A stretch of DNA of 64,000 nt, from NCBI GenBank assembly GCA_016932165.1, contig JAFGDK010000074.1:30202-94201 (forward strand). The letters run 5' to 3'. Position numbers and translations under genes: made by a program. This document shows positions 33,060 to 42,649 of the stretch, piece after piece. The notes beneath the pieces are model-generated. The model was given only the letters and a program-made list of their open reading frames with translations, was not told the DNA's origin and made no database searches. This stretch comes from Anaerolineales bacterium (GTDB lineage Bacteria > Chloroflexota > Anaerolineae > Anaerolineales > UBA11579). Each line of letters starts with the position of its first letter. Position 1 is the first letter of the stretch.

Positions 33060-33692
33060 ATGGAACGTGGTGAATCTCAACTCGATGAGGCTAAGATGGT
33101 AACTTATGCCCTTGAAGGTGACCTGGATGCTTTCAACCGGCTGGTACTTGCCTATCAGGATATAGCCTATAACGTGGCTTATCGTGTGACGGGGGAACGG
33201 GCTTCAGCTGAGGATGCTGTTCAGGATGCTTTTATTTCTGCATACCGGAAGTTAAAAACATTCAAGGGCGGGTCTTTCAAAGCCTGGCTGTTACGGATTG
33301 TGACCAATGCCTGTCTGGATGAGCTTCGCAGGCTGAAGCGGAGACCGACAATCCCGCTGCAGCCTGTTGGCAATGATGATGAGGAGATTGAATCCCCCGA
33401 CTGGTTGGAGGACCCAGGGGAGTCTCCGGAGGAATCGATCCTCCGTTCGGAGTTAAGCACAGCTATCCAGAATTGCCTGAACGGGCTGGAAGATGATTTC
33501 CGGGTGGTTGTGATCCTGGTAGATATCCAAGGGATGGATTATGCAGAGGCTGCGGAAGCAGTCAATTCCCCCCTGGGAACGATCAAAAGTCGTCTGGCCA
33601 GGGCCAGGGCAAAGATGCAAGATTGTCTGAGGGCAATTGGGGAACTTTTGCCAGGGAATTTCCGTTTAGAAGGTGAGAGGATTTCATCATGA
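33060..33692 (+). CDS. ECF-family RNA polymerase sigma factor
   Basis: The 210-aa sigma factor has region 2 ('DAFNRLVLAYQDIAYNVAYR', 'AEDAVQDAFISAYRKL', 'FKAWLLRIVTNACLDELRR') and region 4 ('FRVVVILVDIQGMDYAEAAE', 'PLGTIKSRLARARAKM'). An acidic linker (110-140) separates them. It directs RNA polymerase to its own promoters under control of the next gene's product. AGAGGA lies upstream of ATG 33060. The stop overlaps the next start (ATGA), so sigma and anti-sigma are made together. Confidence 0.94.
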   Translation: MERGESQLDEAKMVTYALEGDLDAFNRLVLAYQDIAYNVAYRVTGERASAEDAVQDAFISAYRKLKTFKGGSFKAWLLRIVTNACLDELRRLKRRPTIPLQPVGNDDEEIESPDWLEDPGESPEESILRSELSTAIQNCLNGLEDDFRVVVILVDIQGMDYAEAAEAVNSPLGTIKSRLARARAKMQDCLRAIGELLPGNFRLEGERISS

Positions 33693-34585
33693 AGATCAAT
33701 AAATCCGGCAACACCATAATTGAAACCCTTTCTGCTTACCTGGATGGACAACTCCCTGAAGAGGAACTTCGTTTGGTACGCGAGAGGTTGGCGCATGATG
33801 CAAGCCTTCGCGCCATGCTGGACGACCTCCGGCAGGTACGGTATGTGCTCCGGCAAACTCCCGGGTTGAAGCGCAGGCGAAATTTTGTGTTATCCCCTGA
33901 AATGGTCCGCAAGCAGAAAACTTTCTTCCGGGCAATGAACGTCTCCCGGGCGATCTCTGCTGTGGCGTCAGTATTGCTTGTTGTGGCTTTAGGCAGCCAG
34001 TATTTGCTCTCAGGCGGCATGAATTTCGCCGCCGCGCCTGCTGCGGATATGGCGGAAAGCGCCAATTCTGAACTGACTGAGGCGGTGGCAGAAGAGCCGA
34101 TGATGATGGAAGCTCCACAGGAATTGCAGAGCATGGCGGCATCCACTGAGGAAGATGCCGCCGCCGTGGAAGAGATGGCAGATCAACCCGCTGAAGAACC
34201 AGCTGAAGCGGCTTTGGCTCCTGAAGTTGAGACAGAACCAGCGGCAGATAGTGCGGAGGGGACCGTTGAACCATCTGGGGGAGGGGGATTGCCGCCAACG
34301 CCTACCGAAGAGGCGCAGCAGGTGGTGGGTGCTGCTGCATCTACCCCCACAGTTGAGGGTGATCAGCGCGGTCTGCCACTCGAAAAGGAGGGGGATGCTG
34401 ATCAGGTAGAAGGAGAAGCCGGCACAGCTGACGAGGATATCCTTCCCCCCCAGCTTACGAGGCCGGGCGATGAGCTTCTGCCTGGCAGCCAGATTTCCAC
34501 CATCAGGATTTTACAGGGTGTACTCTTGTTGCTGGCATTAGCTGGCGGCTTGGCAGCGGCGTATTTCCGTAAAAAGGTACGCTGA
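33689..34585 (+). CDS. Anti-sigma factor, membrane-anchored
   Basis: The 298-aa protein starts with a cytoplasmic anti-sigma-like domain ('TLSAYLDGQLPEEELRLVRE', a RsgI/RseA-like N-terminus, but without the HxxxCxxC zinc motif), then one membrane helix (about 90-110, 'AISAVASVLLVVALGSQYLL'), a long acidic Ala/Glu/Pro-rich extracytoplasmic stretch, and a second helix near the C-terminus ('ILQGVLLLLALAGGLAAAYF'). It should hold the ECF sigma factor inactive until a signal. Its stop codon abuts the convergent stop of the PBP-like gene with no spacer. Confidence 0.82.
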   Translation: MKINKSGNTIIETLSAYLDGQLPEEELRLVRERLAHDASLRAMLDDLRQVRYVLRQTPGLKRRRNFVLSPEMVRKQKTFFRAMNVSRAISAVASVLLVVALGSQYLLSGGMNFAAAPAADMAESANSELTEAVAEEPMMMEAPQELQSMAASTEEDAAAVEEMADQPAEEPAEAALAPEVETEPAADSAEGTVEPSGGGGLPPTPTEEAQQVVGAAASTPTVEGDQRGLPLEKEGDADQVEGEAGTADEDILPPQLTRPGDELLPGSQISTIRILQGVLLLLALAGGLAAAYFRKKVR

Positions 34586-37450
34586 TCACTCTTCCATTTT
34601 AAAATTGATCACGATGATGGCGATATTGCCGGCTACGTCCAGGGCACGGATTTCCAGCTGATGTTGGCCGATCGTGCCGCTCCAGGGAATCGTGTAGGGC
34701 GGGTCTGAGATCATTGAGTGCAAGCTGCCATCAATCCAAAATTCTACCCGTACCAGGCCGAGATTATCTGAAACTGTCACCTGAAAGGTCTGTTCCTTCT
34801 GATCGGGAAACTGTAAGATTTCCCCTTCCAAAGGGTGGAGGGGCTGGATCACGGGGGGCTGATTGTCTACCGTTACCTGGATGGATGCTGTCTCGATAGA
34901 TTGGTTTTCAGCCACAACCTGCACTTGAAGCGCATACAAGCCATTCAGGCCGGTGGTGTCCCAGCGAGTGAGGAGCCCATTTTTTACCGGGCGGTTGGAG
35001 CCCTCTCCAATTTGCAGCCATTGACGCGGGTTGAGTCCTTCTCCGATTCGGACACGATAGAGTTCAAAATTCTCACCACTTGCGCTGCCGCGCACTTCCA
35101 CAATCCCAGAAACGTAGCTGAAGACCTCGGGTGAGGTGATGCTGGCCGTTTCACTGGGCGGGCCGGGGTTGAAAACCACATCGTAGGTATCAGGCGGGAG
35201 CGGCAGGCCTTCCTGTTCCGCCCAGGTCTGTGCTTCGGGCGGCACAACCAGATAAACCCGTTCTTCCACGAATTCGGGCGGGGTGCTGATTGTCGCCAGG
35301 CGATTGGTCTGGGTATTGATCACAAAACTCTGGTAGAGATGATCTGCTTGCAGCGGTTCGCTGCCAGTGATGAAGACCTCATTAGCGGTATTTGGACACT
35401 CTTTGGTGGGCAGCATTCCGGAGGGATCGCAGACAACCTGATGGACAATGCCGATCGGCTCTACCCAATCTTGAATTTCTTTTCCTTGGCTGGCAGTTTT
35501 CATGATCGCGTGCCACAAACCGCTGGCGGCTGACACAGATAAGGATCTCTCTCCGCTGGGCATATCTTCCGGCTCTATTCCCGCCCAGACACCGACGATA
35601 GTCTCTGGTGTATACCCCAACGTCCAGACAGAGGATTCGGTCAGTCCACGTCCCTGTTTCCCGGCAACCGGTCTGGCAATATCAAAATCGTTGGGGTGCC
35701 CCAGGCTTTTCCGGCGGAGGGTTTCATCACTGAGCATGTGGGTGACTAGGTAGGCAAGCTGAGCGGTAGTTACAGGTTTGGATGACGGCACTTGAAGATT
35801 CCATTGCAGACCCAGCCTGTCGTTTATCTGGCGGATAAGAATTGGGACAACGACTGTATCGGGACCGTTGATCGCCCTGCGGCTGCCAGGGTCTGCCCCT
35901 GCCAGCGTGCCTGAGTTTGCCAACATGCTGTAGGCCTGAGTGATTTCCATCAACGAGACCCGTCCTTCGTCAACCAGAGGAGCGTAATCATTCAATTGTG
36001 CATAGGTAGCCAGGGAAACCAGCCCCGACTGGTAGCTGGTGTTCCAGGCGTTTCCTGCCCCGACTTGCTGTAGCGTCGATAATAAAGGTACCAGATAGTC
36101 ATACGCAGAGGCAGTCCGGATTCGCATCGGGCCGTGGAAAGTGCCGTCGAAGTTGCTAAAACCTTCCAGTTCTGGAGGGATGCTACCGGGAACATCCCAG
36201 ACGAGTGATGCTGGTTCCATTCCCCTAGTAAAGCCTGTCAGGTAAATAAATGGGGAGAGGATTGTTCCTGCTTGGTGGGTAACCTGGGCATCTCCTGCAA
36301 TGGCCAAAACTTCGCCACTCAGGGGATCAGAGACAACTACACTTGCATCCAAAGATTGGTTGTTGAGGATATCACCCTGACTGAGTCTGGGGAGCAGCGC
36401 TCCACTTGGGCAATTCTGGCTGCCGAGCGTATCCAAAGGCAGGGTTCCGCCAAGCCTGGCAAGTTGGATCGCCCTGGCACAGCTGGCTTGTTCTTGCAGG
36501 TCCAGGTTTACGCTGGTGATCACATCCAACCCACCGCGTTGGACGCGTCCTGCGCCAATTTCTGCATAGAGAACTTCAAGTGCAGAGGTGGTGAAATCCG
36601 AGGCTGTCATCTGGAGAGGCAAGGCGGTGGTCAGCACCAGAATGGGTTGCGCATTGGCACTCAATGCCTGATCCTGGTTCAACAATCCAAGGGCGAGCAT
36701 ATCGGCAAGTACCTGGCTCTGTCGCTGTCTGGCCACTTCAGGAGCATCAATTGGGTTCAGAGCGGGAGAATCAACTACAGCACCTAGCAGAGCAGCCTCA
36801 GCAAGGTTTAGATCCCGGGCAGATTTATCAAAATAGACCCAGGCGGCTTCGTCCACTCCATAGGCCAATTGACCAAATGCCGCATTATTCAGATACCATT
36901 CCAGTATGGTCTCCCGGCCATATTCCCAGGTTATTTGGGCGGCCAGCAGCCTAGTGCGCCAGATGCGCTGGATGCTTTCTTCTTCATCATAGAGCAAAAA
37001 ATCAAGAACCAGCTCCTCAGCCAGACCTGGATTATCCGATTGGCGTTGGAATCCCGGATGCTGCCAAAAATCAGGATCACGTACCGCGAGGGTGGCATTA
37101 ATCACTTCTTTTGGAATTAGTTCCAGGAACTGATATTTGGCTGGCGCGGCATTTGGGTTTTCGAGGGTGACTAGCAGGTGTTCTCCGGTGCGGTCGTAGA
37201 GCCGGGTGGGCTGCCGAAAAGTCCCATCCTCGCCCAGCAATTGGGGCAGGATTTCTATGCTGGGCAGATCGGCAGCGATGGAGGCGTAATACAGTGCAGA
37301 TACCAGAATACCAGCTACTAGCAAGAGGCTGAAGATTGCTAGGAGCGCCACCCCGCTGCGTTTGATCCCAAAGGATGGCCTGTTGCGCCCACTGCGTTGC
37401 CGGTGCCGTCTTTTGGAAATGATCTGGGCTGAATTTGGATAGTCTGGCAT
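34586..37450 (-). CDS. Class A PBP-like protein with degenerate GT51 and transpeptidase sites
   Basis: The 954-aa protein has the layout of a PBP1 peptidoglycan synthase: cytoplasmic basic tail, membrane helix (about 31-55), GT51 region ('EYGRETILEWYLNNAAFGQL'), transpeptidase region ('FDGTFHGPMRIRTASAYDYL') and two Ig-like C-terminal domains. Key residues are missing: the catalytic Glu of 'ED..F..H.G' is Arg124 ('AVRDPDFWQHPG'), the second Glu seems to be Thr166, the Ser-x-x-Lys site reads Thr396-Ile-Leu-Ser399, and the KTG motif reads Lys598-Gln-Gly600. It is probably a structural or regulatory pseudo-enzyme. TACAAT lies 6 nt before ATG 37450; no Shine-Dalgarno. Confidence 0.82.
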   Translation of the reverse strand: MPDYPNSAQIISKRRHRQRSGRNRPSFGIKRSGVALLAIFSLLLVAGILVSALYYASIAADLPSIEILPQLLGEDGTFRQPTRLYDRTGEHLLVTLENPNAAPAKYQFLELIPKEVINATLAVRDPDFWQHPGFQRQSDNPGLAEELVLDFLLYDEEESIQRIWRTRLLAAQITWEYGRETILEWYLNNAAFGQLAYGVDEAAWVYFDKSARDLNLAEAALLGAVVDSPALNPIDAPEVARQRQSQVLADMLALGLLNQDQALSANAQPILVLTTALPLQMTASDFTTSALEVLYAEIGAGRVQRGGLDVITSVNLDLQEQASCARAIQLARLGGTLPLDTLGSQNCPSGALLPRLSQGDILNNQSLDASVVVSDPLSGEVLAIAGDAQVTHQAGTILSPFIYLTGFTRGMEPASLVWDVPGSIPPELEGFSNFDGTFHGPMRIRTASAYDYLVPLLSTLQQVGAGNAWNTSYQSGLVSLATYAQLNDYAPLVDEGRVSLMEITQAYSMLANSGTLAGADPGSRRAINGPDTVVVPILIRQINDRLGLQWNLQVPSSKPVTTAQLAYLVTHMLSDETLRRKSLGHPNDFDIARPVAGKQGRGLTESSVWTLGYTPETIVGVWAGIEPEDMPSGERSLSVSAASGLWHAIMKTASQGKEIQDWVEPIGIVHQVVCDPSGMLPTKECPNTANEVFITGSEPLQADHLYQSFVINTQTNRLATISTPPEFVEERVYLVVPPEAQTWAEQEGLPLPPDTYDVVFNPGPPSETASITSPEVFSYVSGIVEVRGSASGENFELYRVRIGEGLNPRQWLQIGEGSNRPVKNGLLTRWDTTGLNGLYALQVQVVAENQSIETASIQVTVDNQPPVIQPLHPLEGEILQFPDQKEQTFQVTVSDNLGLVRVEFWIDGSLHSMISDPPYTIPWSGTIGQHQLEIRALDVAGNIAIIVINFKMEE

Positions 37451-37456
37451 GCCAGA

Positions 37457-37462
37457 ATTGTA
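37457..37462 (-). promoter_or_regulatory. -10-like box directly before the PBP-like gene
   Basis: TACAAT on the minus strand, 6 nt, then ATG 37450. It lies downstream of the LCP gene terminator, so the PBP-like gene needs its own promoter. Confidence 0.5.
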
Positions 37463-37518
37463 CATGATAACTTTGAATGGTGGCAAATACAATTAAGAGG
37501 AAAAGCGATGGCGGATTT

Positions 37519-37546
37519 GAAAAACCCCCGGCACTTCGCCGGGGGC
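37519..37546 (-). terminator. Intrinsic terminator of the LCP gene
   Basis: On the minus strand a perfect 8-bp GC stem (37545-37538 with 37532-37525), 5-nt loop and TTTTT lie 20 nt after the LCP stop. Confidence 0.9.
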
Positions 37547-37565
37547 TATTTGTGATGGGATGAAT

Positions 37566-38990
37566 TTATTCTTCCGGCACCAACCAATCATTTCCAAGCA
37601 CCACAGCGATATCGATTGGGCTGGTAGGGTCGTAGCTGTTAAAGATACGGGTGTTTTGGATACCAAAAACTTGAACGAGATATTGAACTGTATAAGGTTT
37701 TCCACTGTAGTCATAAATAGTGGTGGATGGCACATAGTCTCCATTGCCGACCTCGCTGACGTTGACCTTCAACCCAGTTAGGTAGGCCTCTGTGGCCGCG
37801 GCCAAACCATTCACCGAAGAACCATTATAGACGCCGACTTTTGCTTCTTCAGACTGCATTAGCACATTCGGATCTGCGCCAACTGCACCAGGGCCAACGA
37901 TCCCCGAGGGAGTGAAGATTTCATCTCGCAATATGCGGATATTCTGGGTGATTGGTTTGAGAATATTCAGCCCGTCTGGCGAATAGGCATGGGTTACATA
38001 ATCAGGCGGTGAGATGACATATTGCCCAATCTGCTCAGGGTTGATTTGAATGGCTAATTTACCGAGATTGAAAGCATCGGTGAAGGGGATATTGGTCTGG
38101 ATGTTTTCGGAAAATATATCCCAAATGCCCTTGGGGTTGCTGAGGATCATTCGCTGGACATCCTTACGCGCCACCTGGTTGCGAATGGCTAAGATCACTT
38201 GCTGCTGGCGTTGCGCGCGGGAGAAGTCTCCATCCCCCTCAGAGCGGTTGCGTGCATAAGCCAGGGCAATTGAACCTGGCAGTGTGACGCGCCCGGCAGA
38301 AAGGTATTCTTTTTTCTCTGTACCGATTATTTCAAGGGTGATCGGTTCTGGGATATCCATCTTGATACCGCCAATGTAGTCGATGAATTGCACGAAGGCG
38401 GTAAAATCCACCTGCGCCCAATAGTGTATTTCGATTCCGAGGAATTCTTCAACCGTACGGCTGGCCAGCTCAGGTCCACCGCCGGGCAGGCGATTGGCAT
38501 CTCCAAGAAAATAGGCGGTATTGATCTTGTTCTGCCCATAACCGGGGACATTCACCCACAAGTCTCGGGGAATGGAGAGCATGGCCGCGGTTTTTCCAAC
38601 CGGGTCAATGGTGAATACGATCATAGTATCTGACCGCGATGGGCCGCCGTCGGCTTCCCAGTCACGATAGTCCAGACCTAATAGAAGGAAATTTATTCGG
38701 TTGGTAAAATCAACCTCGCCTGATTCGGAAACGGTCAGTTCGCCGGTGGAGATTTCTTCGCCCGCAGCATCCACAAGTCCGTCTTCTTCAGATTGATCTG
38801 AGGCTTCAACTGCCAGTCCACCCAGTTGAAAGATATCGGTGGTGCTGATCATCTCCCTGACGAACCTGAAGGCAAAAATCGCGGTGACCAGTGAAGAGAG
38901 GATAAATGCGCCTCCCAGGATCTTCATCAGGGTATCAGGTTTTACCCTTTTGCCCTGCTTGTTTTTTTGAGGCTTGTTGTTTTCTGTCAT
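37566..38990 (-). CDS. LytR-CpsA-Psr (LCP) family protein
   Basis: The 474-aa protein has a short cytoplasmic tail, one membrane helix (about 24-46) and an extracytoplasmic LCP domain: 'LLLGLDYRDWE', 'RSDTMIVFTIDP', 'MLSIPRDLWVNVPGYGQNKI' and 'AYARNRSEGDGDFSRAQRQQ' contain the conserved Asp and Arg residues of the pyrophosphate site. A C-terminal LytR_C domain follows ('VGVYNGSSVNGLAAATEAYL'). LCP enzymes attach glycopolymers to the cell wall or envelope proteins. ATG 38990 has no obvious ribosome site. A strong terminator follows. Confidence 0.92.
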   Translation of the reverse strand: MTENNKPQKNKQGKRVKPDTLMKILGGAFILSSLVTAIFAFRFVREMISTTDIFQLGGLAVEASDQSEEDGLVDAAGEEISTGELTVSESGEVDFTNRINFLLLGLDYRDWEADGGPSRSDTMIVFTIDPVGKTAAMLSIPRDLWVNVPGYGQNKINTAYFLGDANRLPGGGPELASRTVEEFLGIEIHYWAQVDFTAFVQFIDYIGGIKMDIPEPITLEIIGTEKKEYLSAGRVTLPGSIALAYARNRSEGDGDFSRAQRQQQVILAIRNQVARKDVQRMILSNPKGIWDIFSENIQTNIPFTDAFNLGKLAIQINPEQIGQYVISPPDYVTHAYSPDGLNILKPITQNIRILRDEIFTPSGIVGPGAVGADPNVLMQSEEAKVGVYNGSSVNGLAAATEAYLTGLKVNVSEVGNGDYVPSTTIYDYSGKPYTVQYLVQVFGIQNTRIFNSYDPTSPIDIAVVLGNDWLVPEE

Positions 38991-39263
38991 ATTTTCTGTA
39001 CCCTGGGGTTTTTTCCCGATTACAAGGCATAGATTATATCATGTTGTTTACCGAATGATGATGCAAACCCTGTGCCAGATTGATCACACCTCTGGTCCCA
39101 TAAGGATATTTGGCTGGAAGCCAAACATCTTTGCGTCTGATTCAGTTATGTCGTTTTATCATAAAATTTCAACCCCTTGACTTTCCTGCGGTAAAATTAT
39201 ACTTCGGAGAAGATATTTTCCCTTTGATAATAAGGCGAGTTCATCACCGATGAGACTACGATC

Positions 39264-41300
39264 ATGGCCGTACTGACTGCAACCAATCTGACAAAATCGT
39301 TTGGACCTGAAGTGATCTTTTCAGGGATCAATCTGAGCATTCCGCACCGCGCCCGTGTGGCTATTGTTGGCCCGAATGGGATTGGTAAGACAACCCTGCT
39401 CAAGATTCTTGCCAATCAGGATTCAGCTACCAGCGGGAATGTCCAACTGGCAAAATCGACGCAATTGGGGTATCTTCCGCAGGAGGTAGGCCGTCTGGGT
39501 GGTCAGTCTTTATGGGCCGAATGCCTTGATGCGCTTGCGGGTCTGCGCAGCCAGGAAGCACGGCTAAAAGGACTTGAAGCCAGAATGGCTGCCACCCCGG
39601 ATGATCAGGAAGTGCTTGCCCAGTACGGCCGTTTGCAGCAGAAATTTGAGCTGGCTGGCGGTTACACTTATGAAACCCGGATTAGACAGGTGCTTACAGG
39701 TTTGGGTTTTGATCAGTCTGATTATCATATGCCGCTGGACCACCTTTCCGGCGGGCAGCGGACAAGAGCCTGGTTAGCGCGTTTATTGCTGGCTGCCCCG
39801 GATATGCTAATCCTGGATGAACCGACCAACCATCTCGATATTCAGGCTGTTCAGTGGCTTGAGAGTTATCTGCGGGATTGGGAGGGGGCGGTATTAATCG
39901 TCTCACACGACCGGTATTTCATTGATCAGGTGGTCAATTATATTTACGAGATGAGCCGTTATGGTTTTGAAACCTACCGCGGAAATTACACTCACTACCT
40001 GCACCAGCGAGAGGAGCGCTGGAATGAACGCAAGCAATTTTATGAGAGCGAGTTGGCCCGGATGCACAAAGAGCTGGATTATATCAAGAAAAATATTGCC
40101 GGGCAGCGTGTTCAGATGGCTAAGGGGAAACTCAGCCGTCTCAGCAGAGAAATTGAAGCAGTGGAGAAATTAGGCTTTGACGGCATCCGCGGTAAAAGTT
40201 GGGCGCGGGTTGCCCATGAGGCAGGCGGTATTGACAATAAGCCAATGCGCGTCCATGAGGCAGAAAGCCGCCTGGCGGCTTTGCATGTCCCCGACAACCG
40301 CCTGCAGCGCCTTAACCTCAAGATCAGAGCCAAGCAGCGCAGCGGGAATGTTGTGCTGAGTGCTGAAAACCTGTCAATTGGATACCCGGGAAAACCATTG
40401 TTTGAGGTGGAAGAGTTGGACCTTCGCCGGCAGGAATGTGTTGCCTTGATCGGCCCCAACGGCTCTGGTAAAACCACTTTTCTGCGTACCTTATTGGGGC
40501 AGATTGCGCCTCTAAGAGGGGAACTGCGCACCGGCGCCAGCCTGAAGATTGGGTATTTCGCCCAGGCTCATGAAGACCTGAGACCTTCCAATAATCTGAT
40601 TGAGGAGCTTGATCAGATGGGAAATGCCATGCTTGAGAAAGAGATCCGAAATTATCTGGGGCGGTTCCTCTTCAGGGGGGAGGATCATTACAAAAAGATC
40701 TCTGTTCTATCGGGTGGGGAGCGCGGCCGCTTGGCTTTGGCCAAGCTGGGTTTGCTAGATGCTAATTTTTTGTTATTGGATGAGCCGTCCAACCATCTCG
40801 ATATCCCCGGGCAGGAAATCTTGCAGCAGGTGCTGGCTGAATTTGAAGGGACAATTCTCATGGTTTCTCACGACCGCTACCTGATCAATGCCCTCGCAAC
40901 TCAAATCTGGGATATTGATCCATCTGCGCGTTCACTGAACGTCTTTAAGGGCAGTTACCGGGAGTATTTGGGTCTGGAGCCCTCCCTTGCTGTCGAAGAA
41001 AAACCAGTCTCTTCATCAGAAGATCAACCCGCCGCCGGTGAAAAATCTTCCCGGCCACAGGTAAATAAACTATCTAAATTCGAGCGCCAACGCATTGAGA
41101 CGCGAATCCATGCGCTGGAAGATAAGATCATCCACTTGGAAGAACAGATGGAAAAACTAGGGTTGATTCTACAAAATCCTCCACCAGAGCCTGATGCCAT
41201 CCAGCAGTTGGGTGAGGATTATGCGTATCTTGAACTAGAGCTGCAGCAAAGCATGGCTGAGTGGGAAATTGAGCACAACCGGTTGTTGGGGGAGGGTTAA
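39264..41300 (+). CDS. ABC-F family ATPase
   Basis: The 678-aa protein has two ABC domains without membrane segments, joined by the charged ABC-F linker ('HQREERWNERKQFYESELAR'). Domain 1: 'GPNGIGKTTLLK', 'LSGGQRTRAWLARLLL', 'LILDEPTNHLD'. Domain 2: 'GPNGSGKTTFLR', 'LSGGERGRLALAKL', 'LLLDEPSNHLD'. A C-terminal coiled coil (about 610-675) follows a linker. ABC-F proteins bind the ribosome E site and relieve stalls or antibiotic blocks; the exact subtype (Uup/EttA/ARE) is uncertain, though the C-terminal coiled coil fits Uup-like members. The 273-nt upstream gap holds a weak TTGACT/TACTTC pair (39177, 17-nt spacer) and nothing else clear. Ends overlap with the convergent MFS gene. Confidence 0.9.
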   Translation: MAVLTATNLTKSFGPEVIFSGINLSIPHRARVAIVGPNGIGKTTLLKILANQDSATSGNVQLAKSTQLGYLPQEVGRLGGQSLWAECLDALAGLRSQEARLKGLEARMAATPDDQEVLAQYGRLQQKFELAGGYTYETRIRQVLTGLGFDQSDYHMPLDHLSGGQRTRAWLARLLLAAPDMLILDEPTNHLDIQAVQWLESYLRDWEGAVLIVSHDRYFIDQVVNYIYEMSRYGFETYRGNYTHYLHQREERWNERKQFYESELARMHKELDYIKKNIAGQRVQMAKGKLSRLSREIEAVEKLGFDGIRGKSWARVAHEAGGIDNKPMRVHEAESRLAALHVPDNRLQRLNLKIRAKQRSGNVVLSAENLSIGYPGKPLFEVEELDLRRQECVALIGPNGSGKTTFLRTLLGQIAPLRGELRTGASLKIGYFAQAHEDLRPSNNLIEELDQMGNAMLEKEIRNYLGRFLFRGEDHYKKISVLSGGERGRLALAKLGLLDANFLLLDEPSNHLDIPGQEILQQVLAEFEGTILMVSHDRYLINALATQIWDIDPSARSLNVFKGSYREYLGLEPSLAVEEKPVSSSEDQPAAGEKSSRPQVNKLSKFERQRIETRIHALEDKIIHLEEQMEKLGLILQNPPPEPDAIQQLGEDYAYLELELQQSMAEWEIEHNRLLGEG

Positions 41301-42544
41301 TCCCTGCCTGCGAGTGCCGGTTCATCGCCGTAATAGTTTGGTAATTGCGGCCATTTTTTGGCGATCAGGATTACACCGAGGATACAGGCAATCCCTCCAA
41401 TGACGGCTGCCGCCTGGACCCCAAATGCCTGCCCGACCACGCCTGCTTCAATCTCACCCAACTGCGGGCCTCCTGCAAAGAATATCTGGTTTACACTGGT
41501 CATCCGGCCGCGCAGCTTATCCGGTGTTTGCAGCTGGCGCAAAGTCTGCCGGATCACCATGCTCACAGTGTCAGCAGCCCCGGTCAATGCCAGCGCAGCC
41601 CACGACAGCCAAAATATCCGCGAAAATCCGAAGAGGACAGTTGCCAGCCCAAATACGACCACCGCAGCTAACAGGATGCGCCCTTGTTTTCTTATTTCTT
41701 TCATCTGAGAGATCACTACAGCGGCTGAAACGGCCCCCACCGATTGGGCGGCTGACAAGATACCATACCCTGTAGCATCCTGTCCCAATACCTCGCGGGC
41801 AAAGATAGGCATCAGAGTATTGGCGCTGGCAAAAAAGGTGGCGACAAAATCCAGGATCATACTGCTCAATATCAGTGGATTGTTGAAAGTGAAATGCAGT
41901 CCTTCGCGGATCATCTTCCTATCAACGCGGGCATGGGTCTGGCGGATGGAGGTGTCCTGATGGATCGGTCCCATTAGGATGAGGGCCAGGATCACAGACC
42001 CAAATGACAGCGCATTGATCAGATATGTGTATTGAATCCCGGCCCAAGCAATCACCAACCCACTCAAAGCTGGGCCAATAACTGATCCAAGCTGGAAGGC
42101 AATCATGCTCATGCTCAAGGCGTTCGGCAAAATCTTGCGCGGTACCAGATTGGGGATCATCGCCTGTCTGGCTGGGATATCAAAAGAAAAGACCAATGCC
42201 TGCAAAGCGGTGATCAGGTAAATGTGCCAGAGTTGAATTTGCCCAGTGAAAGTTAAGAAGAAGAGAGCCAGTGCCAACAACGCCTCGGAGGATTGAGTGA
42301 TGAAGATTAACTTCCGCCGATCGAAAAGATCGGCAATTGCGCCGCCGAAGATAGAAAACAGGATAATCGGCACCACACGCGCTGCTCCCACCATCCCTAA
42401 TGCAATTGGGGCTTTGGTGATCTCGTCAATATGCCAAAATAAAGCCCACACCTGCATTTGGCTGCCAACCACAGAAAATGCCTGCCCATACCAGAGGAGG
42501 GCAAATTGGCGGTGTTTCAATGCGGGTGGGATGCTAATTCTCAT
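41297..42544 (-). CDS. MFS transporter (drug/enterobactin-exporter type)
   Basis: The 415-aa, about 12-helix protein shows MFS-3-type features: 'FALLWYGQAFSVVGSQMQVW' in helix 1 and 'FGGAIADLFDRRKLIFITQS' (motif A, G-x-x-x-D-R/K-x-G-R-K-like) after helix 2. Such proteins export drugs, siderophores or metabolites; the substrate is not predictable. ATG 42544 is chosen; AATAAT lies 6 nt upstream without a ribosome site. A TTG at 42559 is possible. The gene overlaps the convergent ABC-F gene by 3 nt. Confidence 0.88.
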   Translation of the reverse strand: MRISIPPALKHRQFALLWYGQAFSVVGSQMQVWALFWHIDEITKAPIALGMVGAARVVPIILFSIFGGAIADLFDRRKLIFITQSSEALLALALFFLTFTGQIQLWHIYLITALQALVFSFDIPARQAMIPNLVPRKILPNALSMSMIAFQLGSVIGPALSGLVIAWAGIQYTYLINALSFGSVILALILMGPIHQDTSIRQTHARVDRKMIREGLHFTFNNPLILSSMILDFVATFFASANTLMPIFAREVLGQDATGYGILSAAQSVGAVSAAVVISQMKEIRKQGRILLAAVVVFGLATVLFGFSRIFWLSWAALALTGAADTVSMVIRQTLRQLQTPDKLRGRMTSVNQIFFAGGPQLGEIEAGVVGQAFGVQAAAVIGGIACILGVILIAKKWPQLPNYYGDEPALAGRD

Positions 42545-42649
42545 TTTTCTATTATTCAAGGGACCTTAGATGGCAGTGTAGAGAGCGATAAAAAAGACCT
42601 CGCACATTTTTTCGATCTTTATAACCAAAGTAACCCCAATTTGCTTTGG

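Noticed and set aside
34583..34588. TGATCA shared by two convergent stop codons as a special signal
   Set aside because: TGA and its complement meet by chance at zero spacing; nothing suggests more than compact packing.
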